A stretch of 64,000 nt of DNA, from positions 17,608,789-17,672,788 of the forward strand of contig JAYGXS010000007.1 in NCBI GenBank assembly GCA_036362985.1, in the 5' to 3' direction. Positions 1-10,154 of this stretch are shown piece after piece. The translations under genes were made by a program, and so were the position numbers. Source of the stretch: Ligula intestinalis (Eukaryota; Platyhelminthes; Cestoda; Diphyllobothriidea; Diphyllobothriidae). The number at the start of each line of letters is the position of its first letter. The stretch's first letter is position 1. The notes under the pieces are model-generated. The model saw nothing but the letters and a program-made list of their open reading frames with translations. It did no database searches and had not been told where the DNA came from.

Positions 1-52
<52 letters not shown>

Positions 53-168
53 TACTACTACTACTACTATTGCTCCTATTATCATTGCTGCTAATAATAC
101 TAATACTATTGTTGCTACTACTACTATTACTATTATTACTGCTCATCTCAACAGGCACCCTTTTTCAG
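1..168. repeat. CTA trinucleotide microsatellite, probable intron end
   Basis: Near-perfect CTA triplets for about 70 bases, then degenerate CTA/TTA/CTG triplets. The block runs into a pyrimidine-rich stretch ending in TTTTTCAG at 161-168, which makes a good splice acceptor, so this is probably the 3' end of an intron. Confidence 0.85.
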
Positions 169-871
169 TTTCGTTAGTGTCTCAGGCCGCTTTCTCACCT
201 GTGTGCACTCGCGAGTCAACCGACCCTTCCACGCCCCAGTCAGCCACCTCCGCTAGCACAACGGCCTCCGGTCAGTTGCCCATACTGTTGGATGAAGAAA
301 TGCTGTCACCGAGAGAACAGCAGTCACAGCAGGAGAACGAGGACATGTTCTTCGCGCTTGACATGAATGCTCAGCCACCACCACCGACCTATTTTGACTC
401 CCTGCCCACCTCCTCGCGTTGCGCTGCCCTGCAGGCCTCCCTCTATCGACCTCGCACCCATCCCGCTCTGGCCACCAACTCAGGTCCGCTGCAGACCGAG
501 GTGTCGCATCTGCGGCCGGCAGCCAGCCCCGGTCTAGGTCACCTGCTTCACACCACTCCTCGGGTTCGCGGTTATACCACTGGTGGTGCTTCCCACCACC
601 ACCGGCCCGCCATCCCCCGGCTGGCGGTTACTGATGACGGTGACGGTGGCGGCCTTGGTGACTGTCAAACCGATTGGGACGGCAACAGAGGTGGTGGGGG
701 TGCATGCGAACTCACTGCCGCCGCGTACTCTTCCAGGAATGGTGTTGGTCTGTCTGCTGGGAGCGGCTTCTCGGTCAGCGTCTCTTCTGGCCTCCAGTCT
801 CACTCAGCGAACTCCAGCGCGCAGTCATCTGCTGCGACGACTAGCGGGGATGGCATGAGGGTCTTGAATGC
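169..871 (+). CDS. Candidate internal exon, Ser/Pro/Gly-rich protein of unknown family
   Basis: A frame of about 234 codons stays open between an acceptor-like TTTTTCAG (161-168) and a perfect donor GTAAGT (872-877). The in-frame GTG at 177 is not a real start; the frame is open back to the acceptor, as expected of an internal exon. The protein is low in complexity: Ser/Thr/Pro-rich at the N-terminus, an acidic NEDMFFALDMNAQPPPPTYF patch near residue 55, Gly- and Ser-rich runs towards the C-terminus, and no catalytic motif or membrane segment. GC content is clearly above that of the flanks. I do not recognise the family; a disordered region of a signalling or transcription protein is possible. 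The exon ends two bases into a codon, which fits the small exon at 1823-1858. Chance openness in GC-rich DNA cannot be excluded. Confidence 0.5.
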
Positions 872-1822
872 GTAAGTCTACTCTCTTATCTGAAGGATGT
901 GTTTCCTGCCGGAGTTGCACGTATCTCTCCTCCTCCTCATCCTCTACTACTACTGCTACTACTACTACCACTGGTACTAATATTATTGATGCTACTACTA
1001 TTAATACTGCTACTGTTTGTACTAATACTAGTGCTGCTAACACTACGACTATTACTGGGACTACTAATACTATTATTCCCACTATTAATATTGCTACCGA
1101 TACCAATATTACTACAATTACTACTTCTACTACAAGTATTAATAGCAGCACCACTACCGACAGTTTGACATTTGGGAGCAACGTCAGCCGCTTACCCAGT
1201 GAAATGGACTCAATGTCCACAAACTTGTGCAGCATCTCTCACACTCTGTCCCCTGTCAAACGTCGCCATCACCACCTTATTCTTCTGTTAGGCCTGACCA
1301 ATCCCTGATTCGCCTTATTCTTATTGAGTTACCTGCCTACTGAAATGCCATAGTTCTGTGTTTTCATGGACATATCCGCCTTCCCGACAGGGTACTATCC
1401 GGGTTTGTATTTGGAAGCAGCAAAATAACTCACAAGTAGGTCGCCTAATTTGATTTGAAGGAAAGACGATCCGTGAATAAATTATTTCCTGCAGATGATA
1501 TTTTCTGCGGGCATGAGTTCTTATTTCCGGCAGTCTTGCTTTCTACTTTTTATCTGATTGTTTAGATTTCCGTCAGTTGTTTTCTGGCCCATGAATTGTA
1601 TGCAGGTAGCGTAATAGGGCGATGGATACAATTTTCTCACACTGCCGTCAAATTTTATGATTTCATTATCGCTCCCCAGCAACCTTTATTCGCAAAGCGG
1701 TGACTAGTTTTTAACACCTAGCTTTTCCGCCGCCTGCTGTTTATAGGCGTTCTGAGATATGACTAATTTGCTGTCAACCAACTCTCTTTCCCTCCTGTGA
1801 CTGTCTTAGCTCCGTTTCTCAG
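872..1822. other. Probable intron with degenerate ACT-triplet tract
   Basis: Positions 930-1160 are a degenerate ACT/ATT triplet repeat whose apparent frames on both strands are artefacts of the repeat (poly-Thr or poly-Leu/Val). The rest, to 1822, shows no protein-like frame. It ends in a pyrimidine-rich stretch and TTTCTCAG at 1815-1822. Confidence 0.6.
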
Positions 1823-1858
1823 AGTCCCGAGAGGCCAGCGGATTCCCAGCCTGATTGG
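1823..1858 (+). CDS. Candidate 36-nt microexon
   Basis: Thirty-six bases lie between acceptor TTTCTCAG and donor GTGAGT (1859-1864). Taking the two-base overhang left by the exon at 169-871, the frame reads through 12 codons without a stop and again leaves two bases, so inclusion or skipping would preserve frame. The evidence is splice-site shape and phase only; the sequence is too short to test for homology. Confidence 0.3.
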
Positions 1859-1989
1859 GTGAGTGAGGATGCGTATTTTTCATGTTCACCGTTCCACCTT
1901 TAGTGCATGCTTTTGTTATTTATTTTGCCGAAGTATCCCTTTTGATTTTCCCTATCTCGTTATCGTTATTTTTGCTGAAATAGTTGGTC

Positions 1990-2375
1990 AATGGGCCGTG
2001 TGGTAGATGTGCTGCACCAACCTGAGGGCTAGATTAGGGTACGGTAGGCATTATTCGAGGTGCCCTCCCTTGACAAATGGGGTGCGGCGGTGGCGTGCAC
2101 AGGTAAAAGCTCCGGCACCAGCCTCCCGTCCCTTTAGTACACCCCCGTTACGTGGAATCTCAGTCAAGCGTCGTGGCTTTAGATCCTGCTTCCCTTCTTA
2201 TTGAATCTATCTTAACCCCAAACTTTCGCGTGCTTGGGGGAGAGAGAGAGAATGCGGTAGATGCGACGAAAGTCTACTATCATTCGCGCGTAAGTCACAT
2301 TCCCTGTACCACCACACTGGAGCACAAGGTGTACAACGTCGAACAAAAAATTCAGTAGGTAGCTTTGAGGGCATG
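1990..2375 (+). repeat. Dispersed repeat R, copy 1
   Basis: First copy of an unclassified repeat of roughly 370-390 bp found about ten times in the window. Hallmarks in order: GTGGTAGATGTGCTGCACCA, a segment ending in GGCATTATTCG, GTAGATGYGGCGAAAGTCTAC, a GTAAGTCAC box followed by CCTGCACCACC, then GGAGCAYAYGGTGKACRTCG. The copies are old and diverged. No reverse transcriptase or convincing tRNA A/B box was seen in it. Confidence 0.65.
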
Positions 2376-2967
2376 TTCTCCTTGTTTTTGGTAGCGATTC
2401 CTATTATGAAGTTGCTGTACATCTCAGTCGTCACCCATCGGACAGCTTGCCTCGATCGAACCCCTAAATCAGACCCACAAACGGTGACGGACGAAGGGAA
2501 GTGTATTGATGCATTCTAACAGCGCAAACAAGGCAGAACAGGAGCATGCGAGAATTTCCGAGGCCAGAATCAAATCGGACCAATCAAACGGTGTCCTTGA
2601 CTGTACTCGAGACTCACCTGACTTGTTGGGAATTGGCGTGACATCAGCCCGCGCACGGAATGTGTGCAAATCAATAGATTAACGTAAGAGGGAGTCGGAT
2701 GGGATAGTTCCTCCTAGCTATCACAGGATGCGATTGTGAGTCAAAAGCGTCCGGTTAATATGAACTCGCGTCGGAAAAGTCATAATCCCATGCAGCATAT
2801 GTTCCTGAGTAATTTCGTTAAGGAAAACAGTTAACAAAACTAAGCGGAATTCAATGCCATCTTATATTCGAGCAAATTCTCGTGCCAGTATTCGTTCCAA
2901 ATCACACGTTTGCATTTGTGCGCGTTCTTATATTAGTGGCTATTTATATAATAACAAAGATATACCA
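2376..2967. other. Unassigned intergenic DNA
   Basis: Nothing protein-like or repeated elsewhere in the window was recognised; short frames only. Confidence 0.5.
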
Positions 2968-3090
2968 AAACATACGGCCACACATTCAAATCCAATACGA
3001 TCCAAATTCTCACAAGACGTGACAATCGTATGAGCCGCTAGCGGCTGGAGTCATGGTTTACGGGTCCCCAGTCCACCAACAAGTACAATA
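2968..3090 (+). mobile_element. Penelope-like element family A, endonuclease-end fragment
   Basis: Aligns by eye with 16835-16960 of the better PLE-A copy: the stretch coding GPQSxNKxN after the GIY-YIG domain, with many substitutions. The match stops where the RTE LINE begins. The continuation of the same PLE, its 3' part, reappears at about 5941, so the two pieces look like one copy split by the RTE insertion. Confidence 0.65.
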
Positions 3091-3179
3091 ACCAGCTTAA
3101 TCTGAATTTTTTTGTCGGGGCTCACTTTGGCCAACGCAATTCACTACTGAGACGAAGACGTCTTCCGGCGTTTGAGCCT

Positions 3180-4115
3180 ATCTCAGAGCAGATTGACACA
3201 GCCCGCTTCAAAGGCGCCATTGCAAATAAGTCTATGGTTGCTGTTTATGCCCCAACATTGCAAGCGGATGAAGCAGTTAAGACTAAGTTCTATAAACGCT
3301 TTCAAGCTATAGTGGCCAGGATACCCTCTAGAGGCCGGCTCTTCGTCGCCAGCGACTGGAATGCTAGGACTGGCCCGTGCGATGAAACCACGAGACACAT
3401 CATCAGAAAATACGGACTGGGCCAACGTTGCGACAACGGAAAACGATTGGTAACATTTCCTGATTATAACCATCTCGCCGTTAAAAACACTCATTTTCAA
3501 CACCCCCATCGGCAGTTGCTAACATGGCATTCAAACAGTAGTCGAACGGCAAACCATATAGACTTCATCTTAGTACGCTCAAGGTGGGCCACCTCAGTAT
3601 CCGGCAGCCTATCGTTTCGTAATGCGGAAGTTGGATCTGATCATGTACTTGTCCGGGCCCGCTTTAAGCTCCGTTTTTCGAATCGAAGTAAGAAACTGTC
3701 CCCAAAACGTGTCAATTTTATGGCAGTATCAAACATGGAAACCCGTATGGCGTTCAACAAAAGTCTCACTGCACGGATCCGAGATCAATCCACTGTTCGC
3801 ATAGAACCTCCAGATAACGTCGATAATCAAACTTCATCCAATACTCAGTGGCCACACTTGATAGATGCGCTACAAAGTGCAATGAACTCGAGCTTGCAAC
3901 AACAGGTAGCACCGAAAAAGGGCTGGATCTCCACAACAACCCTCCATCTCTCGGCACAAGCTAGAATCGCTCGGTTGTCAAACTCAGAGAACGACCGCTC
4001 ATTGAGATGTCAAACTACGCGATCAGCAAGATGCGACCGTCAGGGCCATTGGACCGAGTTAGCTGGCTCCATGGAATCAGCTTCAAACTCTGGTAACTTC
4101 CACTCACTCTATTAA
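3180..4115 (+). pseudogene. RTE LINE AP-type endonuclease and linker (remnant)
   Basis: Conserved AP-endonuclease (exonuclease-endonuclease-phosphatase fold) blocks are visible: VYAPT at 3243-3257, SDWNAR where GDWNAR is usual, a NTHFQHPHRQLLTWHS block, IDFILVRSRW, and GSDHVLVRARF (the catalytic SDH). In a live element this domain nicks the target DNA for target-primed reverse transcription. About the first third of the domain is absent. The frame continues into a Lys/Arg-rich linker and stops at 4115; the RT part follows in another frame. Confidence 0.8.
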
Positions 4116-4181
4116 CTTTTACGTAAAGCAGCTGGCAACTATAAACCGTCTTGCCCTACCGTTCGGGATAACTCGCGTCAA

Positions 4182-5339
4182 GTGATAACTGATATGGCTG
4201 GCAAAATCGATCGATGGCGAGAGCACTTTAGTGACCCACTGGATCCGCCTATACGTTCATATGCAAACCTACGCCTATCAACTGGAATTCCATACAATAG
4301 TGACTGCGGACCACCTACGAGAACTGAACTGGAATCGGTATTACAAAGACTAAAAGTTCGGAAGGCAGCGGGTGAAGATGGTATCCCAGCAGAAGCCTAA
4401 AGAACTGGTTGTTCTGCTTTGACGGAATCGCTACACCGACTGTACTCGACTATATGGACTACCGAAGTCATCCCGACTGACTAGTCACTGTCCATTGTTT
4501 TACCGATACCAAAGCGCGGTGACATGACAGTATTATCAAATTACTGCAGCATTAGCCTTATAAATATAGGCGCCAAAGTGTTTGCGACCATCCTCCATAG
4601 ATTCTCAACTGAGCGCAGTCTTCGTAATCGACCTAATCAAGGAGGATATCGTCCAAGTAGAGGATATATTGACCAGATATTTATTCTACGCCGCATACTA
4701 GAATACAGACACAAAAATCAACATGTCACCACCGCCTGTTTCACCGACTTCAAGACCGCCTTTGATTCCACCAACCGAGAAGCTTTATGGCAAATCTTGC
4801 CTGCTGACGGTCTCCCACTAAAGTTGTTCAATCTGATGAAGGCCTACCATAGCACAACGTCAGTCCGAGTAAGAATCATTGGTGAAGAGTCAAATTTTTT
4901 TCCTCTGACTTGTGGAGTTCGACAAAGTTGTCCTCTTTCCTCAGTTCTCTTCAACTTTAATGAGTGGGTGATGCATTAATCAATTCTACCTGAAAAAGTA
5001 TGTGAAATCAATTCTGAATTCAGATTGCCTGACCTGGAGTATGCCGATGGCATTGTCGTACTTGATAAAACTCCTCAGTCACTGCAGCCAACGCTAGACC
5101 GAATCACCAGCTTCGCTGCAGCTGTTGGTCTGACGATTAATGTACGCAAGACGAAGCTCCTGACTACGTATCTAGGCGCAGCACAGCTACTGTTTACCAG
5201 ACGTCAACCTATCGAAAAAATTAGCTGCTTCCGTTATTTGGGCTCGAATCTGTTAGCCAAAGGCCAGGCCAAAGACGAAATCAAGAACCAAATCGCGCAA
5301 GCTAGAAATGCATTTAGGCTGCTAGCCAGACCACGCTGA
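4182..5339 (+). pseudogene. RTE LINE reverse transcriptase (remnant, active site damaged)
   Basis: Three frame pieces (4182-4400, 4524-4979, 5025-5339) together give an RTE-type RT. They hold the KAAGEDGIPAE block, QGGYRPSRGYIDQIFILRRI, motif A TDFKTAFDS with the catalytic Asp, motif B GVRQSCPLSS (usual GVRQGCPLSP) and then YADG where YADD is expected, so one catalytic Asp is lost. SCFRYLGSNL follows. The C-terminal LxYxCETWP and GHVLR-like blocks continue to about 5650 in broken frames. It cannot encode an active polymerase. Confidence 0.85.
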
Positions 5340-5940
5340 TCTCGCTCAGACATCAGCTTACGTACTAAGCTACTGATATACAAAGCATCACTCAGACCGG
5401 TGTTAGTATATGCCTGCGAAACATGGCCTATGATAAAGACAGACATCCTATCACTCGAAGTCTCTGACCGTTGGTGTCGTCGATGCCTCTTAAGAGTCAG
5501 GATTGATTTGATTGTTTGACTGATTGAGGCAGGATTGATTTCCACTAACGAGCTATACCGCAGGTGTTTCAAGCTACCAAGTCTAGCATCATACACCCAG
5601 CATCGCCGATTGCAATGGTTTGACCATGTCCTACGCAAACCATCGACGGACCTCTGCAGATTGGTTGTGAACGCCTCTCGTAGTGCAAACTGGAAATACT
5701 AACAGGGCGGTCAACTGAAGACATTACTCAACACCGTTAAGTCGGACGTCGAACGGATGGGCCTCGTAATTGTTTACGGCTTGCGACATTGGAACAAACC
5801 ATGGGTTAACATCTGCGGCAGCTCGCTTCCGACTGCCGTCAATGGGCCGCCGCTATCCGTGACATCTATGAAGCCGATTCATTCAACAACAGGAGCTAAT
5901 CGGATTAAGTACAAGGAAATAAGTCTTAAAACGCCATTGA

Positions 5941-6235
5941 TTGTGAGCCAGATGGCTGAGAAATCTCATGCCCAAGTCCACCATCTATGATGAAAGTTCA
6001 CCAGGCCACGGCTCGCACACCGGCCATGGAGCAATTAGCGCAAAAGCGGGCAATTATTTTCGATAGGGGGTTGCCTTTAATTCTCATAGGTATGCTTTAG
6101 TCTGGCGATTGCGTCTTATAAATGCTGCAACTCCCTGTGTACAAATCATACTTATTTGATGTTGTCTCCAAAATGGCTATCAGCTGGAATCCGAAACCTT
6201 AGACGAATAAGTTCTTATCCGAGCAATCGCATCTA
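5941..6235 (+). mobile_element. Penelope-like element family A, 3' end with terminal repeat
   Basis: Matches 17060-17335 of the PLE-A copy: the region coding PKLTTRDESSTGQ, then the 3' noncoding stretch (TATAAATRCTGCAA) and a degraded hammerhead-like end (TTTGATG...GAAAC...GACGAATAA). About 100 bp of the PLE is missing between this piece and the one ending at 3090. Confidence 0.6.
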
Positions 6236-6480
6236 CTTATGCTCAACCACTTTCGGGACATGAATTTCTCCTTCTATTAGCGATGCGCTGGCAATCTTCG
6301 TGTCGCAACCGAAAACAACTCAGTTTCTCTCAATGAGGAAGTTGCTCATTTCTGCTTACTTTTTGGCTTTGTTTTACGACTATTGAAACTGCAAAAATTC
6401 CTATTGTAAGAACTCACAAGATAAATTGGCAAGCATATTTTTGTTCAGAAGAAAAAGATGCCATCACTGGAACTAGAGTT
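6236..6480. other. Unassigned spacer between two opposing PLE-A ends
   Basis: No repeat or coding signal recognised. It separates the 3' ends of two PLE-A copies that face each other tail to tail. Confidence 0.5.
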
Positions 6481-7226
6481 TTATTTGCCGGACGTTTCAG
6501 ATTCCGTCGAGAATCCTTAATCATAGGTGATGATAACACAGTCTTGGTCATGCGCAGATGGGATGGAGACATGTACAGGCTGCACGGTATTTATAGTTCA
6601 TAGTGGTCATCCGAGTGTGTGATAATTGTTCACTTCCGTAGCCACCGCTTGGGTCTTAATTGATGTGGTACTGGCTTGATGCTCCGCGTTTGACTCACTA
6701 CATCCCACAAAGGCCTCATCAGGGTCGGATGCGGGCCTGATAATTGCGTGAAAATTATGCCCGCTTTCGTCAGAGTTGTTGCTGTGCCTAGTTCTTCCCA
6801 CGTGACTGATTCTCTTGCTCAGGAAATTTCTCAGTACATCGTATGGAAACGCTAAATCGTTGCGCTTGTTGATGGACTGGGGGCCTGAGAACCATGACTC
6901 GAGCAGCTCGCGGCTCACGCAGTTGTCACCTCTTGCAAGGATTTCGGCCTCGTCAAACTTGGAAAAGATGGCTGGGTTGGCTGGGAGTTGGCGTCTTACT
7001 TCCTCACCGCCGCTGCATGGTCGGCCATTCGCGTCCGGAGTAATCTACCGGGTTCTCCGACGTAGTTGCTGTGTCCACAACTACGCCAAATCCGATAGAC
7101 TCCAGCCGTTTCCTGCCGTGGCAGTGGGTCTTTTGGTCTCGTGACCCGACGCCTGATGGTTGCTTCTTCTGAACTGCTTCGTGGAACTCGCATATTTTCT
7201 GCTATTGGCATACGTTTGCTGTTCAT
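6481..7226 (-). pseudogene. Penelope-like element family A, GIY-YIG endonuclease end (remnant)
   Basis: Read on the minus strand. The 6996-7226 piece gives RPKDPLPRQETAGVYRI...SCGHSNYVGEPGRLLRTRMADHAAAVRK, the GIY-YIG nuclease core with NYVGE for the usual NYVGET. The 6607-6918 piece gives SRELLESWFSGPQSINKRND, the conserved end of the domain. A frameshift separates them. Near 6494 lies a GAAACGTC box, the surviving half of a hammerhead-like terminal motif whose CTGATGA half is mutated. Penelope elements encode an RT related to telomerase RT plus this nuclease; here the RT is absent. Confidence 0.75.
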
Positions 7227-7954
7227 AAATTCTTTTCAGGCTTTTATGTGTATATCGTAAGTAACTTAAAAAGTATGCTGGTCGCTAAGATAAAAAAATG
7301 TGCGGTTGTCGAGGTCGGTGGAGAGCGAAATTGGGGCCAGTAATCTGATCAACGTCAAGGGGAACTGGCCGTCGGCCAAGGTAATAAGCTGCGGGTGATT
7401 GAATTGGTTAGTTAATTACGGTATAAATGTACAGACTTGAGGAGGATTTATCGGAAACAAACGTGTACCAGCCAATTTATTTTTTGACCAATGTCATTTT
7501 TAAATTTCGTATGAGCAGAAACTAGATCGCGCACAAGGTACCGTAACATATGCTCAAAAGTTGAAGTAGTCACATGATGGTAGGCGTTTTCGTGGTTATT
7601 AATGGAATATTTCCTTGTCCCGAGAAACTACGGCTGCGTTAAAAAGGGTTATTGCTTGTGAACGTAATTCCTGTTTTGGGAATAAATTTCACAGTCTGAT
7701 TTTTCTAAAAAAATGTCCCGCCCTTCTAAAAATAATGTGCTTATTTGTCGTCTTAACTCGGCGAATTTATGCTGATCAAAAATTTTATTTTAACGCTGCT
7801 GCCATTTGAAGCATTCAAGTAGTTTGAAGCAGTTACTAAGACGGGACATTGCCTCAACTTCGTCCAGTTTTTAGCCGTTTTCCTTAGCAAAACTTTTTAG
7901 GGTTGATGACCAATCTCGTGAAATGTTAGCCGTAATTTTGAACCGAGTCGAACA
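7227..7954. other. AT-rich unassigned DNA
   Basis: No recognisable coding or repeat signal. Confidence 0.5.
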
Positions 7955-8130
7955 CACCCTGGAAGGTATGCACCACCTAGGTGGTAGGCTTTCTCCGCAT
8001 GAAGAAACTGGAAAGATTGCCAAAAACTAGCGTGCAAACCTGGGTGAGTTGACTTGAGATAATACTGGGGTCACGTGCTCTTGCCTAGTCAGTGACTGCT
8101 CTCATGAGACGCTAACCACAATGCTGAAAT
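7955..8130. repeat. Direct repeat D, left copy
   Basis: Shares spaced blocks with 8580-8725: TGCAA-CCTGGRTGAGTT-ACTTGAGAT, RTGCTCTTG, CAGTRAC and GACRCTAA. The two copies flank a segment holding a LINE-J-like fragment and an R repeat. Confidence 0.5.
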
Positions 8131-8179
8131 AAGTCTTCGACCCTATAACACATGAAAATTCGACCGTCGGTTTCGATAA

Positions 8180-8262
8180 GACCCAGCAGACGCATCTTCG
8201 TTGCGTTTCCATCTGCATCACGACGGCCAAGGCCGCCTACACCAATCTCCCTACAACGGCTG
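8180..8262 (+). mobile_element. Small fragment resembling the 5' region of LINE-J
   Basis: The blocks CAGCAGACGCRTCT, GCGTTYCCA and CGGCCAAGG-CTACACC-ATCTCCCTAC match 63200-63290 in the same order. Too short to say more. Confidence 0.4.
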
Positions 8263-8379
8263 CGACACGCACATGAGACCCAACCGGTTCTCCAAATCGT
8301 GGTGAAAACAGTTTTAACCGCTAGTAGATTTGTGTTGCATCTGTGGCACTCCATTTTCCTCCCAAATCCAAGCCCGGTA

Positions 8380-8560
8380 TCAAGGCTAAGTCAACAGGAC
8401 CGGAGGCGAGATCGGGTGCAGGTGCGACTTGAGCATGCACCTACGCGTGGCACCACACCCCCGTTTTCGGCATTTGTTATGAGAGCGTAACCCGAATAAC
8501 GCCTGTCGTACGCTGATCTGGTCCCCGTGTTGGTCCACCACATCCATCCCACGGGCCGTT
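8380..8560 (-). repeat. Dispersed repeat R, copy 2 (partial)
   Basis: The reverse complement has the R head: GATGTGGTGGACCAACACGG, then CAGATCAG-GACAGGCGTTATTCGGGTTACGC. The downstream half is missing. Confidence 0.6.
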
Positions 8561-8579
8561 TGGGGAACACTTCAATCGT

Positions 8580-8725
8580 ACAAGGTAACTGGAAAATGGT
8601 CGATCAGAGGCTAACATGCAACCCTGGATGAGTTTACTTGAGATGATAGTGGAGGCCGCATGCTCTTGGCTACAGCCAGTAACCGATTTTATGACACGCT
8701 AAACGAAATACGCTTTCTACTAAGA
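8580..8725. repeat. Direct repeat D, right copy
   Basis: Right partner of 7955-8130, same orientation, diverged. Confidence 0.5.
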
Positions 8726-9289
8726 AGGATTAATTGAGTGCAGTCATCATATCCATTATCGTGCGACGCAATCGTATGATATTACATATGCCACAGGCTG
8801 CGGGCTTGCAAATACACCCCAAAATATCCTTTTTTCGTACTCAGTTGATAAAGAATCACATTTGCTTTATATTTTGAGTTGACCCAATTGTGAATTGCGA
8901 ATAAGGGCCGTCTTTTATTTTTTGGAAAGTTTCTGATTATGAAATTGTTAAGATTGCACAATGTCAATTCAAATCGCATAATTTATGAATGCTCCTCAGG
9001 AAATGTACAATGTGCCCACATCCGTAGCAAATGTTTATGAACACTATATGCTCTCTTTTTATTGGTATAGAGAAATTTATGGTATTTCTTACACAGCCTG
9101 TAAGCTAGAAACCCTAAATACAACGACAACAAAATTACTTGGGTATTGGAACGTATTCTATAACCTAACTAAACCTTCCCTTGGAGTATGATGTTTCAGG
9201 AAAACGTTATTTCCTACCAAAGGCATCGAAAGACAATATAAACACTACATAACTACCTAAGTTGTCATCGTTTTCATCATCTCCCAAAG
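8726..9289. other. AT-rich unassigned DNA
   Basis: Short frames only; no repeat match within the window. Confidence 0.5.
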
Positions 9290-9845
9290 AAGACGAAGAA
9301 GAAGGTTCAAGGACATGAACCGAGTTATATTGGGACTGACGTTTCGGACACTCGCTTGTTTCCATCGTCAGAGTAACGTGGTGGTTGTTCCTGTTTGCCT
9401 GTTATTATATCCGTGCTCAGCGCACGAACTTTGACCTTCTTGTTCGCTGCTGACTGTCCGTGAGATTGACTGCTGGGTGGCTCGTGTGACCTTTGTCCGC
9501 TTTGCGGCTGTCGTAATTGTTGGCAAGTTAGTGTGCGTACTGGCCTGTCCCTCGTCCACCGACGGACTAATCAATTGTTGCTGCCCGTATGAGTTCATGT
9601 CAATCTCGTGTGCGCGGTAGTGGTGAGGTAGCGTTCCACGCTGGTCACCTGGTCCCTGGCCGACACCTCTCCTGTCTTCCTCTGATCTCAGTTCTACTCC
9701 ACGCTTCTGTCTTCTTCGCGGTCCTGTTTGCCTTTTTCTAACTGACTCGAGCCGTTTGCGTACCGCCTGGTAAGCAGGATGAAGGTCTATGACTCGCCTT
9801 CTTTGGAGGATGATAAAAACGATAAGATATCTGGACCTCAAATCT
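9290..9845 (-). mobile_element. Penelope-like element family C, 3' end
   Basis: The minus-strand frame 9368-9841 (157 codons) begins near a RRRVIDLHPAYQAVRKRLE block. This resembles the segment just after the GIY-YIG domain in Penelope proteins (INRHIDLHPAYQ type). It continues as a basic then Ser/Thr/Gln-rich tail to TTTLL. The RT and nuclease cores are missing. The 3' end carries a hammerhead-like motif. The same family recurs as an inverted-repeat element at 29.2-29.85 kb; both share GATAAGATATCTGGA at the inner end and GACTGACGTTYCGG at the outer end. Confidence 0.55.
9335..9374 (-). ncRNA. Minimal hammerhead-like ribozyme motif (PLE-C terminal repeat)
   Basis: Minus strand: ACT, CTGACGA (9365-9371, fits the CUGANGA core), a GGA...TCC stem II region, GAAAC directly followed by GTC (9338-9345), then AGT pairing with the leading ACT as stem I. 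Stem III is almost absent, which is the minimal form reported for Penelope-like elements and thought to act as dimers. Seen by eye, not folded. Confidence 0.5.
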
Positions 9846-10154
9846 TTGCGTAAATTACGAAGCAGCCATCTTTATTGGGAGCGGCTTTGACAGATGGTCA
9901 AAAAAACGGCAATTAAAAGTCATCATCCGGGCATACCTGAACTACCTTGGGAGTGTGTTGCAAGTCTCCAACTCTCAAGGTTCAATTTAAGTACTTTTCT
10001 TCCTCGTGTAGTGTAAAGGTCTCTACAGCTATATAAAACGTCTTAGTAAAAATACAATGGAAAACTTTCTAGTGTAGAGCTAACTGCTAGTGACTAATTC
10101 ACCAGACTACACTAATGGAAAAAGTTCTGCAAATATTCCCATTCTTAAGTTGAG
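9846..10154. other. Unassigned DNA
   Basis: No recognisable feature apart from the outer PLE-B end, which starts near 10130-10155. Confidence 0.45.

Larger units (their letters stand above)
3091..5940 (+). mobile_element. RTE-clade (SR2-like) LINE, 5' truncated and decayed
   Basis: The element reads endonuclease, then reverse transcriptase, then C-terminal region, broken by several stops and frameshifts. The 5' end is missing: the first recognisable residues are from mid-endonuclease (FKGAIANKSMVAVYAPTLQ). The 3' end has a short TACAAGGAAATAAG tail like the TACAAG/TAAG tail of the RTE copy at 61.6 kb. A small local duplication (GGATTGATTT repeated) lies near 5500-5545. The element sits inside a PLE-A copy. 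Confidence 0.85.

Noticed and set aside
868..1308. 146-codon Thr/Asn-rich frame and its antisense Val/Ile/Leu-rich frame
   Set aside because: Both are translations of a degenerate ACT microsatellite.
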